A stretch of DNA of 11,285 nt from JAKFFN01 sp036675025 (GTDB taxonomy: Bacteria; Sumerlaeota; Sumerlaeia; Sumerlaeales; Sumerlaeaceae). The position numbers and the translations under genes were made by a program. Below are positions 7,865 through 11,285 of this stretch, in pieces (positions within the stretch are counted from its first letter, which is position 1; the number at the start of each line of letters is the position of its first letter). Where the stretch lies: the NCBI GenBank assembly GCA_036675025.1, contig JAKFFN010000213.1, positions 1 to 11,285 on the forward strand, written 5' to 3'. Below the pieces are notes generated by a model. The model was given only the letters and a program-made list of their open reading frames with translations, was not told where the DNA came from and did no database searches.

Positions 7865-7899
7865 AAAGTATAAAGTAGAATGTAGAACGGAGAAAGTAG
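7865..7899. repeat. Degenerate 7-bp tandem repeat upstream of hisC
   Basis: Five contiguous heptamers on the plus strand: AAAGTAT, AAAGTAG, AATGTAG, AACGGAG, AAAGTAG. The period is strict although single bases vary. It lies in the 117-base gap between the 101-residue gene and hisC, directly before the hisC ribosome site, so it forms the 5' leader or promoter region of hisC. Confidence 0.75.
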
Positions 7900-7968
7900 G
7901 AGCCGGAAAACCACAGCGGTGACCGGGCTTACTTAACTTCCAGACTTCTTAGCTCTAAATGGTGATTT

Positions 7969-8274
7969 TCACTCCGGGTTTTCGCCTGGCTTCTGGTCGG
8001 GGTCTCGCATTAGTGAGTTGAACACCCGGACTGCCACGGGAACGGAATCCTGAATGTCGTAGATGAGTTCGTTGAGTTCTTCGGTGGCGAACTGTCGGGT
8101 CGATTCCTCCCCGGCCTGTTGCCGGAAATCCTGTGCTTCGGTTTTAAATCGGGCCAAGGCGTCAGTAAAAAGCCGTGCCGATGCCAGCAGGGCTTCGGAG
8201 GCGCTGAGCCCCTGCCCTTCAAACATCGTCACGGCTTTCTGGACCTTTTCCTGGTCGTACGGCTTTCGGGACAC
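7969..8274 (-). CDS. Small helical protein of unknown function (101 aa)
   Basis: I do not recognise this gene. The protein is short, soluble and predicted helical from composition, with no signal peptide, membrane segment or Cys motif. A first helix-rich part (MFEGQGLSASEALLASARLF, 17-36) and a second (EELNELIYDIQDSVPVAVRVF, 65-85) are separated by a Gln/Glu-rich stretch; the tail is polar and Pro/Asp-rich. The proposed start is a GTG at 8274, two bases after the stop of the membrane-anchored coiled-coil gene, which suggests translational coupling; a GAGGT lies about 13 bases upstream. An internal ATG at residue 17 (8226) is an alternative start. The tight spacing implies that the two products work together. 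No function is assigned. Confidence 0.6.
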   Translation of the reverse strand: MSRKPYDQEKVQKAVTMFEGQGLSASEALLASARLFTDALARFKTEAQDFRQQAGEESTRQFATEELNELIYDIQDSVPVAVRVFNSLMRDPDQKPGENPE

Positions 8275-8276
8275 GC

Positions 8277-8702
8277 TTAGGGGGCGACCTCAATTACAGG
8301 GCGCTCTGAAGCCGCTGCTGGTGTGGCCCCGGCCGGAGCTCCAGTATTGCGCTGCTGGGCAGCTGCGCGCATTTCGCTACCGGCTTCACGGACGGCGCTG
8401 GCCAGGTCCTGGATGGCCGCAGCGATCTCGCGGTTAGATGCAGCGACTTCCGAAGTAGCCTGGGCGACAGCCACGTCCTGCGTCTGCGGGATTTGTGAAT
8501 CAATTACCACGCCCGTATCGGTACGTTCCAGATCCGGCACGTTGCGCCGGGCTATGCTATCGCGAGACTGCTGCTGGGCCTGGGCCGTTCCTACTACGCC
8601 AAAGCCGAACTCACGGGCGACCATTGCTACCAGCACCAACGCAATAATTGTGAGCATCAGATTGGTGTACATCCTGGTGTCTACACGAGGAATCATCCTC
8701 AT
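8277..8702 (-). CDS. Membrane-anchored coiled-coil protein of unknown function (141 aa)
   Basis: Not a family I recognise. Residues 1-11 are basic (several Arg), 12-28 form one hydrophobic segment (LMLTIIALVLVAMV), and the rest is polar. This predicts a single N-terminal anchor with the C-terminal part outside the cytoplasm. An AQA at 40-42 could be a signal peptidase site, but it sits far from the hydrophobic core, so an anchor is more likely. Residues 75-117 are Ala/Glu-rich with heptad-like spacing (EVAASNREIAAAIQDLASA) and probably form a coiled coil; the tail is Ala/Pro/Gly-rich. The ATG at 8702 has a good AGGAAGG site. It follows rex by 27 bases and precedes the 101-residue gene by two, so all three are likely one transcript. 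Confidence 0.75.
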   Translation of the reverse strand: MRMIPRVDTRMYTNLMLTIIALVLVAMVAREFGFGVVGTAQAQQQSRDSIARRNVPDLERTDTGVVIDSQIPQTQDVAVAQATSEVAASNREIAAAIQDLASAVREAGSEMRAAAQQRNTGAPAGATPAAASERPVIEVAP

Positions 8703-8729
8703 TCTCCCTTCCTGATTCGTGTTAATTTA

Positions 8730-9473
8730 TTACTCTTGAGATCGCAGGTAATACGACAGGGTTTCCATTTCAATCGATAAGTCGACGTAATGTACCTTAA
8801 CATGGTCGGGCACGCTCAGGCGCCGGGGCACGAAATTCAGGATTCCGCGAACGCCAGCCGAAACCAGTCGGTCGGCCACCCCCTGGCAGGCATCGCCGGG
8901 AACAGCCAGCACGGCAATGTCGGCGCCGATTTCTTTCAGCCGGGCTTCAAGCTCATCAATGTGGTGAACTTCGAGCGTTCCGCGGCTTGATCCAACCTTT
9001 CGGCGGTCTGCGTCAAAAGCCATGGTGATTTTAAAACCCTGGCGCTGAAAGCCGCCGTAAGACACAAGGGCGGAACCGAGGTTACCTACGCCTACCAGGA
9101 TGACCTTCACTTCGCGATCGGTGCGGAGGATTCGTTTCAGATTGTTTCGGAGATCACTGACGTAATAACCGAAGCCCGGTACGCCGAACTGGCCGAAGTA
9201 GGCCAGGTCTTTACGCACCTGGGCGCTGTTGATGCCCAGGAGTTCGGCGAGGTCTGAGCTGCTGATTTTCTCGACGCTGTTCAGTTCAAGATCGCTCAGG
9301 AGGCGGCTATACAGGGCGAGGCGGCGAACCACGGCGGCGGGGATGCGGTCAAGGCGCGGTACAGAATCCGAACCCTCCCCTCCCCCGTCTTCGGGTGACA
9401 ATCTTATGTTAGGCCTGGAGATCATGTTTGATTGGAGAGTGCTCACCTCAAGAACGGGCACAAGCACAATCAA
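8730..9473 (-). CDS. rex: Redox-sensing transcriptional repressor Rex
   Basis: Rex is a dimeric repressor that leaves its operator when NADH rises relative to NAD+. An N-terminal winged helix (residues 44-103) has IPAAVVRRLALYSRLL and the highly conserved LGINSAQVRKDLAYFGQFGVPGFGY. The Rossmann domain follows with GVGNLGSAL (128-136); an acidic residue after the next strand (AFDAD, 152-156) fits NAD(H) binding. The C-terminal helix METLSYYL (236-243) is the domain-swap helix. Numbering is from the TTG at 9473. The ATG at 9425 (residue 17) is the likelier start, since the first ~40 residues are low in family similarity, but neither has a good ribosome site. No TTGTGA-N-TCACAA-type operator was found near it, so autoregulation cannot be shown. 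Confidence 0.95.
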   Translation of the reverse strand: MIVLVPVLEVSTLQSNMISRPNIRLSPEDGGGEGSDSVPRLDRIPAAVVRRLALYSRLLSDLELNSVEKISSSDLAELLGINSAQVRKDLAYFGQFGVPGFGYYVSDLRNNLKRILRTDREVKVILVGVGNLGSALVSYGGFQRQGFKITMAFDADRRKVGSSRGTLEVHHIDELEARLKEIGADIAVLAVPGDACQGVADRLVSAGVRGILNFVPRRLSVPDHVKVHYVDLSIEMETLSYYLRSQE

Positions 9474-9495
9474 CTAAAAAATGCAGGGGTTCGTT

Positions 9496-9647
9496 GGACG
9501 TGTCGGACATGTCGGACGTGTCGGACGTGTCGGACGTGTCGGACGTGTCGGACGTGTCGGACGTGTCGGACGTGTCGGACGTGTCGGACGGATCAGACGG
9601 ATTGATCCATCGGACAGATCAGACAGATCGGACAGATCGGACAGATT
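9496..9647. repeat. 9-bp tandem repeat array between the glycosyltransferase gene and rex
   Basis: The plus strand carries ten contiguous 9-mers from 9496 to 9585: nine GGACGTGTC and one GGACATGTC. It then shifts to related 9-mers (GGACGGATC, AGACGGATT), one irregular 8-base unit, and four GGACAGATC-type units ending at 9647. So two sequence families share one period. Most units keep a GAC..GTC or GAC..ATC dyad. The array lies entirely in the gap between the glycosyltransferase stop (9700) and the rex start. The near-identity of the first ten units points to recent slippage or unit exchange. Confidence 0.95.
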
Positions 9648-9699
9648 TGACCAAAAAGCACCGTCGAATGCCGGACATTGCGTTTTTGACGCCTGCGGT

Positions 9700-11130
9700 T
9701 TACGCTACCTGCTCAGGTTGCGCTGGGGACGCGGCTTGCTGCTGATCGGGTTTGCGGCCTACGCATACCACTGACAAGCCAACGGGCAGCTTAAAGTTGT
9801 CGACGAACTTGGCCACTGGCATCATGATTTTCTGCCCGGCTACGTGTCCCTCTTTGATCTCGCTGGAACGCATAACCTTGCCGGCAAACAACCAGCCGGC
9901 GGCGCCAACTGTGTTGAAGTGAAACGACTCCACCAGTTGGAATCCCGCCTGCAGCATCTTGTCCTGCAGTTCTTTCATGCTGTAACGGCGGAAGTGCTCC
10001 AGGTTCTCGTCAATGCGACAATAAAGAGCCTGGTGGGCCGGCACAAGGATGACCAGGCGTCCGCCGGGGGCTACCAGGTCGTAAAGATTACGCAGGGCGA
10101 GTTCGTCTTCCTTGATGTGCTCCAGCACGTTCAGCATCACGATGGTATCGGGCGGTTGATTCTTCAGCCCGTCCGGCGGCGGTTGTGTTGCGTCATACTG
10201 GAAGAAGCTGACGTTTGGCCGCTCACCGAACTTGCTGCGAAGCTCTTCCAGGTAATCTTCCCGGGGGTCGGTCAGGATAATCTCGGAATTGGGCGATGAC
10301 GCGAGGTTGTCCAGATTGTTGCCTATTCCGCAGCCGATTTCCATAACCCGTTTGCCGAGGTGATGCCTGATGCGGCTGTACATCCACTGGCTGTACTGGT
10401 CAAACTTGCTGAGGGTTTTGAGGGTCTGTTTGCCGTAATCTTTGTAGCGACCACGGCTATACTTGAGAATGCACCAGAGAGCCTGGAAGCCGTCTTTCCA
10501 GCCGATCTTTTTGCCTTCATCATAGCTGCGGCCATCATAGCTGATGGCGACTTCGAAAATCCGGATATCCATCCGGGCCAGCTTGGCCGTGATCTCCGGT
10601 TCAAAACCAAAGCGATTCTGTTCGATGTTTACGGCCTTGAAGATGTCCGTACGCACGAGCTTGTAGCACGTTTCCATGTCGGTCAGGTTCAGGTTTGTGA
10701 ACATGTTCGATAGCAGGGTAAGGAACTTGTTGCCGACGCTGTGCCAGAAATAGAGTACGCGGTGGGGGCGTCCGCCGAGGAAGCGGGAACCGTAGACGAC
10801 GTCGGCCTTGCCTTCCATTACGGGCCCGAGGAGGATGTGGTATTCGTTGGGATCGTACTCGAGGTCGGCGTCCTGAATGATCGTAAAATCACCGGTGGCA
10901 TACTGGATGCCGGTGCGAAGCGCCGCGCCCTTGCCCTGGTTGTGGTCGTGAAGGACGATTTTATCGACCAGGGATTCCAGCTCAGGGTAAATGCCGCGGG
11001 TCCCGTCGGTGCTGTAGTCGTCGACAAGGATAATTTCTTTGTCAATGCCCTCAACCGCCCGGACGCGGTTTATGAGTTCGCGGAGGGTGTGCAGCTCGTT
11101 GTAGACGGGAATAATGACGCTTAGTTTCAT
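9700..11130 (-). CDS. Glycosyltransferase family 2 / SAM-methyltransferase fusion
   Basis: A two-domain enzyme of 476 residues. Residues 1-235 are a GT-A family 2 glycosyltransferase of the polyprenyl-phosphate mannose/glucose synthase type: LSVIIPVYNE (3-12), ILVDDYSTDGT (34-44), and QDADLEYDP (86-94) with the DAD metal/nucleotide-sugar site. Residues 245-460 are a class I methyltransferase: VMEIGCGIGNNL (262-273, SAM-binding motif I), TDPR (287-290), LNVLEHI (333-339) and LVAPGGRLVILVP (352-364). No membrane helix follows the transferase domain, unlike GtrB-type enzymes, so it is probably peripheral at the inner membrane. A likely role is making a sugar-lipid intermediate for cell-surface glycans, with methylation of the lipid or sugar; the substrates are unknown. 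The ATG at 11130 begins a typical domain start, but there is no clear ribosome site. The last ~17 residues are a Gln/Pro/Ala-rich tail. Confidence 0.93.
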   Translation of the reverse strand: MKLSVIIPVYNELHTLRELINRVRAVEGIDKEIILVDDYSTDGTRGIYPELESLVDKIVLHDHNQGKGAALRTGIQYATGDFTIIQDADLEYDPNEYHILLGPVMEGKADVVYGSRFLGGRPHRVLYFWHSVGNKFLTLLSNMFTNLNLTDMETCYKLVRTDIFKAVNIEQNRFGFEPEITAKLARMDIRIFEVAISYDGRSYDEGKKIGWKDGFQALWCILKYSRGRYKDYGKQTLKTLSKFDQYSQWMYSRIRHHLGKRVMEIGCGIGNNLDNLASSPNSEIILTDPREDYLEELRSKFGERPNVSFFQYDATQPPPDGLKNQPPDTIVMLNVLEHIKEDELALRNLYDLVAPGGRLVILVPAHQALYCRIDENLEHFRRYSMKELQDKMLQAGFQLVESFHFNTVGAAGWLFAGKVMRSSEIKEGHVAGQKIMMPVAKFVDNFKLPVGLSVVCVGRKPDQQQAASPAQPEQVA

Positions 11131-11267
11131 GGGTGGATAACCAGTAGATTCTATTGTCGTTGCAGGTCAAGGAGGTAAGACAGGGGTGTAAAGAGAAAAT
11201 TTTGAGGAGGGTGGTGCGGGGAGGGATGGAGGTGATGAAAGTGATGGTGAGGGCGAGAAAAGCATTT

Positions 11268-11285
11268 ACCACAAAAACCACAAAA
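11268..11285. repeat. 9-bp direct repeat at the window edge
   Basis: Two perfect adjacent copies of ACCACAAAA on the plus strand, cut off by the end of the window, so the true copy number is unknown. The rest of the 155-base upstream region of the glycosyltransferase gene (11131-11267) holds no gene I can support. Much of 11167-11260 is purine-rich on the plus strand. Confidence 0.6.

Noticed and set aside
7852..7914. Aromatic-rich N-terminal extension of hisC, or a Phe/Tyr leader peptide for attenuation
   Set aside because: It has no stop codon before hisC, no ribosome site at its GTG, and contains the real hisC ribosome site; the aromatic codons come from the heptamer repeat.
7900..7935. 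Hairpin between the 101-residue gene and hisC (GCC-CGG ... CCGGC)
   Set aside because: The stem needs a bulge and no T-tract follows, so it is not convincing as a terminator.
8491..8510. Possible Rex operator, TTGTGAATCAATTACCAC-like
   Set aside because: Only the left half fits the Rex consensus, and it lies inside a coding region downstream of rex.
9428..9774. Plus-strand frames encoding DVSDVSD or VGRVGR repeat peptides
   Set aside because: The repeats come from the 9-bp DNA array; the frames lack ribosome sites and run into the glycosyltransferase gene on the other strand.
11051..11281. 76-residue minus-strand frame at the right end
   Set aside because: It overlaps the start of the glycosyltransferase gene in another frame and its sequence comes from the pyrimidine-rich leader.

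Overview
The window is about 11.3 kb of fairly GC-rich bacterial chromosome. Every gene I can support lies on the minus strand, so transcription runs from high to low coordinates. The large plus-strand open frames mirror the minus-strand genes, and no gap between genes exceeds about 230 bases. The gene set (Rex, a type I-beta DAHP synthase next to a HisC-type aminotransferase and a TyrA, and short tandem repeats between genes) fits a free-living Gram-negative-like bacterium. I favour Acidobacteriota, but this rests on general resemblance, not on a marker gene. No tRNA, rRNA, CRISPR array, transposase, integrase or attachment site was seen.

Layout in the direction of transcription: (1) 11130-9700, a two-domain enzyme joining a family 2 glycosyltransferase to a SAM-dependent methyltransferase. 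(2) 9496-9647, a 9-bp tandem repeat array. (3) 9473 or 9425 to 8730, the NADH/NAD+ sensor Rex, followed closely by two unrecognised small genes: a membrane-anchored coiled-coil protein (8702-8277) and a short helical protein (8274-7969). (4) 7865-7899, a 7-bp tandem repeat just before hisC. (5) 7851-4674, an aromatic amino acid block: hisC-type aminotransferase, aroF-type DAHP synthase, a strong terminator, then tyrA. (6) 4557-1921, an 878-residue HEAT-repeat protein, then a 63-residue putative zinc-ribbon protein (1885-1694). (7) 1519-1049, an HI0074/HEPN-like helical protein without its usual nucleotidyltransferase partner, a terminator, then rtcB, which runs off the left edge.

The clearest functional unit is the aromatic block. 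AroF makes DAHP, the first shikimate intermediate. TyrA turns prephenate (or arogenate) towards tyrosine, and the HisC-like enzyme probably supplies the transamination step; no other histidine gene is present. Rex could tie expression of its neighbours to redox state, but I found no convincing Rex operator.

The parts least explained by known biology are the HEAT-repeat protein with its small zinc-ribbon neighbour, the pair of unknown genes behind rex, and the solo HEPN-like protein beside an RNA-repair ligase. I see no clear, complete, undescribed system; these are leads.
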